Notes under the pieces: generated by a model
Told to the model about the DNA's origin: nothing
The model's database searches: none
Seen by the model: the letters and a program-made list of their open reading frames with translations, nothing else
Position numbers and translations under genes: made by a program
In this document: one piece after another, positions 35,008 through 44,423 of the stretch
How the letters are laid out: each line of letters opens with the position of its first letter
Position numbering within the stretch: the stretch's first letter is position 1
Assembly: GCA_017559305.1 (NCBI GenBank)
Contig: JAFYSP010000009.1
Span: forward strand, 1-60,767
Direction: 5' to 3'
Source of the DNA: Clostridia bacterium
GTDB lineage: Bacteria > Bacillota > Clostridia > Oscillospirales > Acutalibacteraceae
Length of the DNA stretch: 60,767 nt

Positions 35008-37641
35008 GTGCCTGCCGACAGGTATGCAGATGAAATTTTAGGCGATTTTTCAACAGTTACCGATTATTTCGAGGGGTTAACCTTTATTTGCGACACCGCA
35101 AGAATCAGCGAGGCATTAGAGGGTAACGAAAAGTTCTGGAATGAAGATATTGAGCAATTAAGTGAGGACGGTCTTGCAGATACTGATACCCTGCCATTCC
35201 ACCTTACGAAGAATGAATTTTACCAGAAAATTGCCGACAAAAACGCCCTCGTTTTCGAGAGTATGCCACGGACTTTATCCGAGTTTTCTCTTAAAAGCGC
35301 ATACACCTATACCTTAAAGCAGATTTCCCCTGCCGCCACCATTTCGGGTATAGCAGAGGACATTCCCAAAAGTAAAACTGCCCTTACCGTCATTTTGGCG
35401 GGTGAAAAGCGCACCGCCGAAAGCATTGTTGCGGCACTGGAAACTTGCGGCATAAAAGCAGAGTTCCGAGAGGCAGACGGTTTAGGCAAAAAGGGCGTTT
35501 TCGTCACGACGGGCATTTTATCACAAGGTTTTGAAATCCCTGCCGCAGAATTTACTCTTATTGCTTACGGCAGAGCAAAGATACTATCGAGAAAATCACG
35601 TTTTAAAAAGGGTGGCGACATCGGTTCACTCGATGAACTTCATTCGGGAGATGCGGTTGTTCACTCGGTACACGGAATAGGTATTTTCGAGGGTATCGTG
35701 CAGATGAACACAAAAGGTATTATGCAGGATTACATCAAAATCCGATACCGAGGCACAGACGCTTTATACGTTCCCGTAACCTCTCTTGATATGGTGTCAA
35801 GATACATCGGTGCAGGTGACAAGGATAACATAAAACTAAATAAACTCGGCTCTTCCGAATGGACAAAAACAAGGCGCAGAGTCAAAGCGGCTGTCAAGGA
35901 TATTGCAAAACAACTTACCGCATTATATGCAAAGCGACTTGAGGCAAAGGGATTTGCTTTTGCGCCCGACTGCGATATGCAAAGGGATTTTGAAGCCAGA
36001 TTTCCTTATGATGAAACGAAAGACCAACTGAAAGCAGTCGAGGAAATAAAGGCGGATATGGAAGCGGCAGTTCCTATGGACCGACTTCTTTGCGGTGACG
36101 TTGGCTTTGGCAAGACGGAAGTTGCGCTTCGCGCCGCATTCAAAGCCATTGCAAACGGAAAGCAAGTAGCAATTCTCGTACCCACCACCATTCTCGCCTG
36201 GCAACACTTCACGACGGCGCTTGAAAGATTTTCCACTATGGCGGTAAACGTCGAGATGCTATCCCGTTTCCGCACACCGACACAGCAGACAAAAATCAAG
36301 AAAAAACTCGCCGTTGGAAATATCGACCTCATAGTCGGCACTCATAAACTCATTTCTGCCGACGTCAAATTCAAAGATTTAGGTCTTTTGATTATTGACG
36401 AGGAGCAGAGATTCGGAGTTGCTCAAAAGGAAAAGCTCAAAGAATTGCACCCCAACGTAGACGTGCTTACCCTTTCGGCAACACCCATTCCACGCACACT
36501 CAACATGGCGCTGTCGGGACTTCGTGATATGTCGGCAATTGAGGAAGCGCCTCACGACAGATTACCCGTTCAGACCTACGTTATGGAATACAACTACGGT
36601 GTGGTTTTCGATGCTATTGCAAAGGAACTCTCACGTGGCGGTCAGGTTTACTATTTATATAATAAGGTAGAGTCGATTTCGGCTGTTGCGGCAAGAATCC
36701 GGCACCGTTTCCCCGAAAACACGGTGGCGGTCGCCCACGGTCAAATGGGAGAAGAAGAACTTTCATCTGTCTGGAAACGGCTTCTTGAGGGAGAAATCGA
36801 CATTCTCGTTTGCACCACCATAATCGAAACGGGAGTAGACGTGCCCAACGTCAACACCCTTATAATAGAAGATGCCGACCGATTCGGTTTATCACAGTTG
36901 CATCAACTTCGAGGCAGAGTAGGAAGAAGTCACCGACGTGCTTACGCTTATTTCCTCTTCAAAACCGGCAAGGTGCTCACCGATATTTCTCAAAAGCGGC
37001 TTGAAGCAATAAGAGAATTCACCGAATTCGGAAGCGGATATAAAATTGCGATGCGTGACCTTGAACTTCGTGGCGCCGGCTCGGTACTCGGCGGCGAACA
37101 GCACGGACACATGGAATCGGTTGGATACGATATGTATCTGAAACTTTTGGGCGACGCTATCGCCGAAGAAAAAGGTGAAGCACTGCCCTTTGCAAAAGAG
37201 TGTACTATTGATATTCGCTCTGCGGCAAGAATACCCGAAAAGTATATTTCCGATTTATCACAGCGACTCGAAATGTACCGAAGAATTGCCTCAATCCGCA
37301 CCGATGAGGACCAACTCGACGTTACCGACGAACTTATCGACCGATTTGGCAAGCCGCCCGAACTTGTGATACAACTTATGAAGGTATCCTTGCTCAAATC
37401 TCGCTGCATTGAACTTGGAATTCAAGAGGTTACCGAGCGAAACGAAAGGTTGATTCTATACACAGGCGAGTCAAGGCCCGATATGTTATTATCCCTTGTA
37501 TCGAAATACGGAAATAAGGTTTCTAATATCGGCGGCGAGAAGCCCTGTATCACCCTGAAAACCGACCAAAAAATACCCACCCTTGAGTTGCTCGAAGAAG
37601 TTCTTTTGGAATTAGAGAATTTTTTAGATTCCAAAACTTAA
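35008..37641 (+). CDS. mfd: Mfd C-terminal part (RNAP-interacting, helicase and TRCF domains)
   Basis: The reading frame downstream of the stop is open from 34921. A possible restart is the GTG at 35008 with CGGGAG at 34997-35002. The product would be 877 residues: CarD-like RNA-polymerase-interacting domain (LHSGDAVVHSVHGIGIFEG at about 210), RecG-type helicase with Walker A GDVGFGKTEVALR, DEEQ box and SATPIPRT, motif VI (QLRGRVGRS), and the C-terminal TRCF domain. All motor motifs are intact, so an N-terminally truncated but ATPase-competent protein is possible. Such truncated Mfd would lack UvrA recruitment. Confidence 0.85.
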   Translation: MPADRYADEILGDFSTVTDYFEGLTFICDTARISEALEGNEKFWNEDIEQLSEDGLADTDTLPFHLTKNEFYQKIADKNALVFESMPRTLSEFSLKSAYTYTLKQISPAATISGIAEDIPKSKTALTVILAGEKRTAESIVAALETCGIKAEFREADGLGKKGVFVTTGILSQGFEIPAAEFTLIAYGRAKILSRKSRFKKGGDIGSLDELHSGDAVVHSVHGIGIFEGIVQMNTKGIMQDYIKIRYRGTDALYVPVTSLDMVSRYIGAGDKDNIKLNKLGSSEWTKTRRRVKAAVKDIAKQLTALYAKRLEAKGFAFAPDCDMQRDFEARFPYDETKDQLKAVEEIKADMEAAVPMDRLLCGDVGFGKTEVALRAAFKAIANGKQVAILVPTTILAWQHFTTALERFSTMAVNVEMLSRFRTPTQQTKIKKKLAVGNIDLIVGTHKLISADVKFKDLGLLIIDEEQRFGVAQKEKLKELHPNVDVLTLSATPIPRTLNMALSGLRDMSAIEEAPHDRLPVQTYVMEYNYGVVFDAIAKELSRGGQVYYLYNKVESISAVAARIRHRFPENTVAVAHGQMGEEELSSVWKRLLEGEIDILVCTTIIETGVDVPNVNTLIIEDADRFGLSQLHQLRGRVGRSHRRAYAYFLFKTGKVLTDISQKRLEAIREFTEFGSGYKIAMRDLELRGAGSVLGGEQHGHMESVGYDMYLKLLGDAIAEEKGEALPFAKECTIDIRSAARIPEKYISDLSQRLEMYRRIASIRTDEDQLDVTDELIDRFGKPPELVIQLMKVSLLKSRCIELGIQEVTERNERLILYTGESRPDMLLSLVSKYGNKVSNIGGEKPCITLKTDQKIPTLELLEEVLLELENFLDSKT

Positions 37642-37646
37642 AAAGA

Positions 37647-37700
37647 TTGACAAACTGTTCATATTTTACTATAGACATTTTGAAAGTTTTGTTATATAAT
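37647..37700 (+). promoter_or_regulatory. Two overlapping sigma-A promoters
   Basis: TTGACA, 17 bases, TATAGA (37647-37675), and TAGACA, 17 bases, TATAAT (37672-37700). The two pairs are offset by 25 bases. Either gives a short leader to the lipoprotein gene; transcription is thus independent of mfd. Confidence 0.65.
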
Positions 37701-37751
37701 TGTTTTGTTAATGATTATTTTGCCCTTTGGGGCTGAATGGAGAAGTATAAA

Positions 37752-39020
37752 ATGAAAAAGATTACACGCGCACTTTGCTTGATGCTTGCAGTAATCCTTT
37801 GCATAGGAGTTTTTGCAGGTTGTCATCCCAAGGATGAAATCGCCCTCGATTTTGGCGAATACAAAATTTTTTCCGGAACATACGCTTGTGCTATCGTTCA
37901 GGCAGATATGGAAGCAAGACAAAACGTATATAATACATTGTCTGCTCAAGAAGATTTCGACAGTTCAAAGGAAATTGATTATCTCAAGCAGAAAATCAAC
38001 GGCGTAAGCTATTCCGAGTGGGTTAAAGACCGTGCTCTTAAAATGTGTCAGGAACTCGTTTACATTCAGAAAAAGGTTAAAGAAATAAACCTTAAGATTG
38101 ATGAAAAAGACGTTACAAACGCTAAAACCTACGCTGACTACAACTGGTCAACAGGCGCACAGCAGTTGCTTTACAATGCAAACGGCGTTGCTTACGAGAC
38201 ATATTACAACTTCTATTTCAATACAGTTCAGATGAGCGAATACTTCCTTTCCATCTATGGCAAGGGCGGTACAAACGCTGTTAAAGAAGAAGACGTTCTC
38301 AAAGCGCTTTATGATAACTACGATCTTGCTTACTACATCTCTGTAAGTTATACAGACAGCGAAGGCAAAGAGCGTGACGAAGATGATATCAAGGCTGATA
38401 AAGCGCTCTTTGACAGCTATGCAGAAAAGATAAACAAGGGTGAGCTTACATTCAAGGAAGTTGAAAAACTCTGGAATGAGGAAACCAAGAAGCGTGAGGA
38501 AGAAGAAAAGAAGAATAATTCAACCTCTTCTAACACATCTTCCACAACTTCTACCACAACCTCTACTCCCACTTCTTCTACACCTGCTTCATCAAATCCC
38601 GCTTCTTCTGATGCAACTTCATCAGGCACAACATCTTCTGAAGAACCCTTCTCAAAGCCCGCTGACGAGAGCGCATACCTCATCGGTACTGACGAAACAG
38701 GCAGCAACTACGCTTTTGAACACTTCGAAGACGTTCACAAGTTGGATGTCGGCAAGGCAGTTGTTATCGAAGAAGAAGGCGCTGACTGCATGCTCTTTGT
38801 AAGAGGCGACATCAAGGGCGATTACTACTACGAGAAGAACTACTATGATTCCGCTCTTTCAATCCTCAAGTACGATGCTTTCCAGGCAGACTTCCAGAAG
38901 GAAGCATACCAACTCGAATACAAAGAGAACAAGTATGCAACCTCTAACTTCTCAGCTAAGAAGGTTGACTACACCGATTATAACGCATATCAAGAATATA
39001 TGCAGTATTACGGATATTAA
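37752..39020 (+). CDS. Lipoprotein in the SurA/PrsA position
   Basis: A 422-residue predicted lipoprotein: a signal ends in IGVFAGC, with Cys at about 24. Residues 30-250 are helical and resemble the N-terminal chaperone part of SurA/PrsA-like foldases. A Ser/Thr/Pro linker follows (about 255-305), then a C-terminal domain of about 115 residues that does not clearly show the parvulin motif. Downstream of mfd, many Bacillota carry a peptidyl-prolyl isomerase of this kind, so an extracytoplasmic foldase is the best guess. GGAGAAG precedes the ATG at 37752. Codon use suggests high expression. Confidence 0.65.
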   Translation: MKKITRALCLMLAVILCIGVFAGCHPKDEIALDFGEYKIFSGTYACAIVQADMEARQNVYNTLSAQEDFDSSKEIDYLKQKINGVSYSEWVKDRALKMCQELVYIQKKVKEINLKIDEKDVTNAKTYADYNWSTGAQQLLYNANGVAYETYYNFYFNTVQMSEYFLSIYGKGGTNAVKEEDVLKALYDNYDLAYYISVSYTDSEGKERDEDDIKADKALFDSYAEKINKGELTFKEVEKLWNEETKKREEEEKKNNSTSSNTSSTTSTTTSTPTSSTPASSNPASSDATSSGTTSSEEPFSKPADESAYLIGTDETGSNYAFEHFEDVHKLDVGKAVVIEEEGADCMLFVRGDIKGDYYYEKNYYDSALSILKYDAFQADFQKEAYQLEYKENKYATSNFSAKKVDYTDYNAYQEYMQYYGY

Positions 39021-39027
39021 AAATCCC

Positions 39028-39058
39028 AAAACCTCGCAAGTTGATTGCGAGGTTTTTT
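39028..39058 (+). terminator. Terminator of the lipoprotein gene
   Basis: AACCTCGCA / TGCGAGGTT stem followed by a T run. Confidence 0.85.
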
Positions 39059-39067
39059 ATTTTTGTG

Positions 39068-39096
39068 TTGAATTTAAGTTCAATTGGGTGTAATAT
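39068..39096 (+). promoter_or_regulatory. Promoter of the alcohol dehydrogenase gene
   Basis: TTGAAT, 17 bases, TAATAT, about 60 bases before the ATG at 39155. Confidence 0.65.
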
Positions 39097-39154
39097 ATAT
39101 TTGTTAGAAAATTCACAAATTCCACAATCTTCTCCCCTTCGCAAAGGAGTCAGT

Positions 39155-40360
39155 ATGAAAAACAATAATATTACAGAATTATTCCAACCTGCACACACCC
39201 TCATAGGTCAAGGAAGCATTAAAGAAATACCAAGATTTATGAATTCTGCAGGTGTTCATAAGGCGCTCGTCGTTACGGATAAGGGACTTCAAAAACTCGG
39301 CACGGTTAAACTCGTTGCCGACGTTCTTGACGATAACAACGTTCCTTACGTGGTTTATGACAAGGTTGAGCCTAACCCAAGCGTCAGAATAGTTAACGAG
39401 GCGTTTGACCTTTATAAAAAAGAGTCGGCAGATTTTCTCGTTGCCATTGGCGGCGGCTCACCGATTGACGTTGCAAAGGCGGTCAGCATTTTAGCTACCA
39501 ACGGCGGCGACATCAGAGATTATTGCGGTGTGGCAAAATCCTCAAAACCGGGCGCCCCTATCATCGCCATCAATACGACGGCAGGCACAGGTTCAGAAGT
39601 CACAAGGGCTTACGTCGTGACCGATGAGGAAAAGAAAATCAAGATGGTTATGGTTGACAACAACTGTATGGCTTTTTTGGCAATTGACGACCCTGACCTT
39701 ATGGTTGGTATGCCCCCTGCACTTACAGCCGCTACAGGTATGGACGCACTGACACACGCTGTCGAGGCATTTCTTTGCAACGTTCACACACCTTTTTCGG
39801 ACGGTGCCGCAATCGAAGCCATCCGCCTTGTAAGTAAATCTCTTCGCAGAGCAACAGATTACGGCAGAGACATTCAGGCAAGAACGGATATGTGTTGGGC
39901 TGAATATCTCGCAGGTCTTGCATTTTCAAATTCGGGACTCGGTCTTGTTCACGCTATAGCCCATCAACTCGGCGGTATGTATCACACACCACACGGCGTT
40001 GCAAACGCAATTTTATTGCCTTTCGTAATGGAATTCAACCTTCCTTACAGAACTGCAAGAATCGCCCGTATCGGACACGCTTGGTTTGATGACGATACCG
40101 AAGGTCTTGCCGACGTTGAGGCAGCAAAACACGCTATTGAGAACATCAGAAAGTTATCAAAAGATATAAAGATTCCTCATCTTTGCGATACTCCTTTTGA
40201 CCCGAAAGACGTTCCCGTTATGGCTGAAAACGCTCTTAAAGATGCGACCGCTGCAAACAACTACGTAAAGGCAACAAAGCAGGACGTGGAAGCAATACTC
40301 ATGAATGCTTACACCTGGGGAATTGCCGAAAAGGTTAAAGACGAAATTAAGAACCTGTAA
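39155..40360 (+). CDS. Iron-containing alcohol dehydrogenase
   Basis: NAD(P)-dependent group III alcohol dehydrogenase of 401 residues, cytosolic. The nucleotide motif GGGSPIDVAKAVS, the NTTAGTGSEVT loop, and metal ligands in DALTHAVEAFLC and HAIAHQLGGMYHTPHG are complete. The ATG at 39155 has AAAGGAG; the frame is open to 39041 without a ribosome site. Members reduce aldehydes in fermentation (ethanol, butanol, propanediol); the substrate cannot be told from sequence. Monocistronic. Confidence 0.93.
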   Translation: MKNNNITELFQPAHTLIGQGSIKEIPRFMNSAGVHKALVVTDKGLQKLGTVKLVADVLDDNNVPYVVYDKVEPNPSVRIVNEAFDLYKKESADFLVAIGGGSPIDVAKAVSILATNGGDIRDYCGVAKSSKPGAPIIAINTTAGTGSEVTRAYVVTDEEKKIKMVMVDNNCMAFLAIDDPDLMVGMPPALTAATGMDALTHAVEAFLCNVHTPFSDGAAIEAIRLVSKSLRRATDYGRDIQARTDMCWAEYLAGLAFSNSGLGLVHAIAHQLGGMYHTPHGVANAILLPFVMEFNLPYRTARIARIGHAWFDDDTEGLADVEAAKHAIENIRKLSKDIKIPHLCDTPFDPKDVPVMAENALKDATAANNYVKATKQDVEAILMNAYTWGIAEKVKDEIKNL

Positions 40361-40364
40361 AATA

Positions 40365-40394
40365 AAAATGCTCGGAATTTTCCGAGCATTTTTT
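40365..40394. terminator. Bidirectional terminator
   Basis: AAAATGCTCGGA / TCCGAGCATTTT with A and T runs, between convergent genes. Confidence 0.85.
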
Positions 40395-40400
40395 GTTGTT

Positions 40401-41993
40401 TTATTCTTCTTCAGATTCTTGCTTTGACTGTTGCATAAATTCTTGATATTCTTTCAATGCATCTTCATCATCAAAGAAAGGTACTGTCGATACGTCTTCC
40501 GTTTTTGGCGGATACGCTCTTTTAAGTCTTACAAGAGCGGCAATCCAAGCCACGAAAAGAATCAAAACAATTCCGACTAAAGCCGCAAAAATAACGACAA
40601 TCGTTTCATCAGAAAACATCTGACCAATAAAATCATTATTATCTACGGGCGGAGTATCAACAGAAGGTGTATCCTCTTGGTTGTTTTGTGGGGCTTTGAA
40701 TATTTCGGCATATCTTTGGAAAGTTTTGCCTACCGTATCATAGATATAAAGTTTACCCTTGCCGCTCATATCTACTGCCCAGACGAGCAAGAATTCATCG
40801 CTGTCTGAGAACTTATACGCAGGTACCGTTTTGCTTCCGATAGTGATTTCCTTAACGTCATATTCCTTAACGGCATCGGTATACTTCAAAGCATCTAAAA
40901 GGATAAACTCACCTGCATCAACCTTGGTAATATTGCAAAGTTCGAATGATATAAGTTCTTCATTATAAAAGAAAAACTCTGTATTCTGTCCATCCGAAAG
41001 AGGAACTACGGTAAGTGTCGCATCTTCACTTACGAAGCAAGGTATCTCTACTTCATTATACTTGGTAATTTCGCTTTTAAAACCTTTAAGAGCGGTTAAT
41101 CCACTTGTATCGGTAACCACCGTATATTCCTTGCCGCCTACTACAACCCTTAATTCTTCATTGGGATCGGGAGTCGGGTCGGGGGTGGGATCGGGTGTTG
41201 GAGTCGGGGTGGGGGTGGGGTCGGGAGTTACTGTGGCGGCTTCTTTGACTATCTTGAAGGTGTAAACCTTTTGAGTTACGCCGTCCTCCGCAGTAACGAT
41301 AACCTTTCTTATCCATTCGCCTTCAACTGCGCCCCAAGGTCCGTCAATTTTAGAGGTTGCCTTTGCATCTTCTCTGGTTTCGTTAATTGATACCGAGCTT
41401 GTGTTTGAAGGAACAGTTACTGTATAACTTACAACGCCTGTCGAAAATGCAGGGGATAATTTTGCCGTGAGTTTTTTACCGTCTGCATCATTTGCAACAA
41501 CCTCGACGTATTTAAGGTTTGCATTTTTGGATTTAGGCGCTTCATTTAACACCGTTACGGTTGCTTTAGCATTGGCAGGTGTCGGAAACGCTTCTTCGTT
41601 TTCATCAACTGCAACGTTGGTTTTTACGCTCACCTCTGCCTTGCCGGCGGTAAGAGTTTTAAAAACGAGTTTGGTGACGATTTCGCCGCTGCCGCTTACA
41701 CTATACCAGGATGCTACAAGGGCTCCGCCTGCGCCGTTTACCATTGCAGGACCTTCGCTTGAAACGAACTCAAGCACGTTGGAATTATAAGAAATCATAT
41801 AATCCAGTGCGCCGAACTTTCCGTCAGCCGCACTATGCTTAATAGTCACGGTCACGTTATTGCCAACAACTACCGAAGCAGGTGATGCCGAAACCGAAAC
41901 TAAAGGCTTTGCATATGCATGGGCAGTTAATACAGGCAGTGAAAAACTGCAAAGTAAAACCACCACAATTAAAATACTTATTATTTTTTTCAT
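40401..41993 (-). CDS. Membrane-anchored cohesin-domain protein
   Basis: A 530-residue surface protein. A signal peptide (1-26) is followed by a cohesin domain (about 30-150: VSVSASPASVVVGNNVTV, YMISYNSNVLEFVSS, KLVFKTLTAGKAEV), a cadherin-like beta-sandwich domain (about 157-250; FKIVKE end), a Thr-Pro/Asp-Pro linker (about 255-280), an unrecognised domain (283-430), one transmembrane helix (about 464-488) and a 42-residue acidic cytoplasmic tail. Cohesins bind dockerins, and the gene directly upstream encodes one. It starts 3 bases after that gene's stop. It probably displays the partner hydrolase at the membrane. A cohesin acting as a general adhesion module is the alternative. Confidence 0.82.
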   Translation of the reverse strand: MKKIISILIVVVLLCSFSLPVLTAHAYAKPLVSVSASPASVVVGNNVTVTIKHSAADGKFGALDYMISYNSNVLEFVSSEGPAMVNGAGGALVASWYSVSGSGEIVTKLVFKTLTAGKAEVSVKTNVAVDENEEAFPTPANAKATVTVLNEAPKSKNANLKYVEVVANDADGKKLTAKLSPAFSTGVVSYTVTVPSNTSSVSINETREDAKATSKIDGPWGAVEGEWIRKVIVTAEDGVTQKVYTFKIVKEAATVTPDPTPTPTPTPDPTPDPTPDPNEELRVVVGGKEYTVVTDTSGLTALKGFKSEITKYNEVEIPCFVSEDATLTVVPLSDGQNTEFFFYNEELISFELCNITKVDAGEFILLDALKYTDAVKEYDVKEITIGSKTVPAYKFSDSDEFLLVWAVDMSGKGKLYIYDTVGKTFQRYAEIFKAPQNNQEDTPSVDTPPVDNNDFIGQMFSDETIVVIFAALVGIVLILFVAWIAALVRLKRAYPPKTEDVSTVPFFDDEDALKEYQEFMQQSKQESEEE

Positions 41994-41996
41994 TTT

Positions 41997-44423
41997 TTAT
42001 TCTCCCTGAATCGACTTGGTAATTCCTACTATATATCTTTGGGTTCTCAAAAGGTCAACCGAGTTGAGTTTGCCATCTTTATTAGAGTCTGCCGCCTCTT
42101 TTTGTACAGCAGTTAATTTAACGGCTCCTACAATATTACGTTGTGCACGAAGAAGGTCTATTGAGTTTACCTTACCATCAGAGTTTACGTCTCCATATAT
42201 GACGATTTTATAACTGACGTTTTTCTCGCCGTTACTGTCATATATAATTACTGTATCTCCCGTTGCAACCGTTTTGTCGTTTGCTTTTGTTTTTTTATCG
42301 CCGTCTTGCACCTTTACAGTACCGTTCTTTACAGCAAGTGCTTTTATAAACGCTTTGACACTTGTACCCGGCTCTATTTTAGTTATGTACTTACTGCCGA
42401 TTTGCAAAGTGGTTGTTTCTATCGTGGGAGGTGTATATTCAGGTTCAATCGGTTTATCCGGATCGGGATCGTCGCCCCCCTGAGCAGGTCCTTCATTAAG
42501 AACAACCTTTAAGGTGTATTTTCTGACGCTTCCGTTAGATGCAGTGACCTCAATTCCGATATTATTAACACCGAATTTCAGTTTCAGTTCGCCGTCACCC
42601 TTGACGGTAGCTCCCGTATCATAGGGTGTTGCTTTGACTTCAATTGTTGAGGTGGGGTTTGAAATGACAATATCGGTATAACTTTGTTTATAAGTATCAA
42701 AGTTAGGTACTTTTATTCCGCCGATTGATATGGACTGCAAGTAATTATTATTTGTTCCGTTAGTAGTAGGACACGGAACCGCCTTTGATGGCATATTTTT
42801 ATATATCGGTATCTTGAATACCGCTTCGTTTTTAATGGTTTCTTCGGTAAATGCAAGTTTCAATATGGTTGCTTCCAACCAAGGGGCTGGCAGATAGGTC
42901 ATATACTCATGCCAATAATATCCGTTGCCACCATCAACAACGTCGTATTTTTGCATATACAAGGTATCCTGACCTGTCTTAAAATAACGTTTTTCAAGCC
43001 ATGACGAACCGCCCATTATTGATTTCAAGGGGGTGTTCCAGCCCTGTTTTTTAGCGTATTGCGCGCCTTGAACGAATTTATCTGTTCCCGAAGTATTTAT
43101 ATTCCAAAGGTTATAATATCCTTCATAACCTTCAACCTTACCCATACCGCTTTTATTACCATTAGTGCCCTGTTCCTGACGGATACGGGACGCCATCATA
43201 TAAGCGCTGATACCCGTGAGTTTATGGGCGGCATAAAATGCTTTTGCATAAGAATCAATTACAATCTTTTCTTTAACCGGCTTTTTGGGCTTGAATTCCT
43301 CATTTTCTGATGACGTGGCATCCGAAGAAGTGACTTTAGAGGAAGTGGTCTTTGAAGAAGTTTTGTTTGAGAAAGTTTTGTTTGAGGAAGTTTCCGCCGA
43401 AGAGGTGGATTTTTCAGAAGAGGTTGACGTTTCCTTGCTTTCTAACGAAGAGGCAGCCTTTGCTTTGCTACTCTTTGATGAGGTCTCGGCAGAGGAGGAC
43501 TTATTTGATGATGCATCTTTTGATGATTCTTTAGAAGAACTTTTTTCTGACGAAGACTCTTTTGAAGATTCATCATTGCTTGAGGTATCTTCTTTGCCGT
43601 TATTGACAACTATATCGTATGTACCGTCTTTGTAGATATAAACAACCTCATCATTGACAGGATAACTTTTTGCCCAGTTGATATTGTTAAGAATTCGTTG
43701 TATTCCGTCAATGGTTTCGCCGTCTTGTCCGTATGCCACAAAGAACATCAAAGCGTTTGTTTCGGTTAAGAAGTTTCTTGGATCAAGACAATACATTAAA
43801 TATTCTCTTGATGCCGAGTGATATGCCCCACCATCAAACGTGACGAATTCCGATTTTGAAAAATTATATCTGCCCTGGTCATAAGATTTCCATGAGGGCG
43901 AGGAGGTTTTTTCAATTAAACTGTCACCAAGGAAATACTCTTCATTGACAACGGTGTTCCAATCAAGTCCCGTATTTAAGGCGGTGAATTTCCAATTGGG
44001 GTATTTTGCGTGTAAATTTCTCAGCATCGGTCTGTAACTTTCAGGGAATCCTTGCTCGTCGAGATACTTTTCAAATTCGGGGTCATCAGAAGCCGAAGGC
44101 GACTCGGGTTCGGGATCATTAAGGGTTATATACTCGGAGTGAACGTATCCTTCTCCCGATGGTAACTCGATTTTATACCAAAGAGTAGAACCTTCAACCT
44201 TGCTTCCTGTTTTTTCGCCCAAAACGGTTACAGTGTCACCCGAATAGAGTTTGCCGATTGAACTTGATTCGGTGGTTGCTGATTTTCTGATATTCAAAGC
44301 GCCTGCAATAGTTTTAACGGTGCCGCCGATTGGGTAATTGGTTTTTGAGGCGGATGCCACAATTGAAAATACCGATAAAAGCAACGCAAAAGTTAATACT
44401 ATACTTATTATTCTTTTAGCCAC
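41997..44423 (-). CDS. Dockerin-bearing SH3/glucosaminidase cell-wall hydrolase
   Basis: A secreted 808-residue multi-domain protein. Order: signal peptide (1-26), bacterial SH3 (about 33-100), LytD-type glucosaminidase half A (about 112-277), a Ser/Lys/Thr-rich insertion of about 90 residues (281-373), half B with YMMASRIRQEQGTN (likely catalytic Glu417) and YYNLWNINTSG (about 385-555), a cadherin-like sandwich, a short beta domain, and a type I dockerin at 743-808 (GDVNSDGKVNSIDLLRAQR and ADSNKDGKLNSVDLLRTQR). The start is GTG at 44423 after AAAGGTGG. It would cut peptidoglycan N-acetylglucosaminyl bonds while docked to the cohesin protein encoded next. Confidence 0.82.
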   Translation of the reverse strand: MAKRIISIVLTFALLLSVFSIVASASKTNYPIGGTVKTIAGALNIRKSATTESSSIGKLYSGDTVTVLGEKTGSKVEGSTLWYKIELPSGEGYVHSEYITLNDPEPESPSASDDPEFEKYLDEQGFPESYRPMLRNLHAKYPNWKFTALNTGLDWNTVVNEEYFLGDSLIEKTSSPSWKSYDQGRYNFSKSEFVTFDGGAYHSASREYLMYCLDPRNFLTETNALMFFVAYGQDGETIDGIQRILNNINWAKSYPVNDEVVYIYKDGTYDIVVNNGKEDTSSNDESSKESSSEKSSSKESSKDASSNKSSSAETSSKSSKAKAASSLESKETSTSSEKSTSSAETSSNKTFSNKTSSKTTSSKVTSSDATSSENEEFKPKKPVKEKIVIDSYAKAFYAAHKLTGISAYMMASRIRQEQGTNGNKSGMGKVEGYEGYYNLWNINTSGTDKFVQGAQYAKKQGWNTPLKSIMGGSSWLEKRYFKTGQDTLYMQKYDVVDGGNGYYWHEYMTYLPAPWLEATILKLAFTEETIKNEAVFKIPIYKNMPSKAVPCPTTNGTNNNYLQSISIGGIKVPNFDTYKQSYTDIVISNPTSTIEVKATPYDTGATVKGDGELKLKFGVNNIGIEVTASNGSVRKYTLKVVLNEGPAQGGDDPDPDKPIEPEYTPPTIETTTLQIGSKYITKIEPGTSVKAFIKALAVKNGTVKVQDGDKKTKANDKTVATGDTVIIYDSNGEKNVSYKIVIYGDVNSDGKVNSIDLLRAQRNIVGAVKLTAVQKEAADSNKDGKLNSVDLLRTQRYIVGITKSIQGE

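Larger units (their letters stand above)
34207..37641 (+). pseudogene. mfd: Transcription-repair coupling factor gene with internal stop
   Basis: The whole locus reads as one frame of 1,144 codons plus stop, the normal Mfd length, except for a TAA at 34918-34920 (codon 238). Frame is preserved on both sides (34207 and 35008 differ by a multiple of three), and the 29 codons after the stop encode charged, Mfd-like helix sequence. Mfd uses ATP to push stalled RNA polymerase off lesions and recruits UvrA. The stop splits UvrB-homology/UvrA-binding domains (before) from the RNA-polymerase-interacting and helicase domains (after). A sequencing error, a true nonsense mutation or two-piece translation are all possible. 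Confidence 0.85.

Noticed and set aside
43285..43635. Open frame opposite the Ser-rich linker of the dockerin protein
   Set aside because: Low-complexity codons of the linker create a spurious frame on the other strand; no ribosome site and acidic-repeat translation only.
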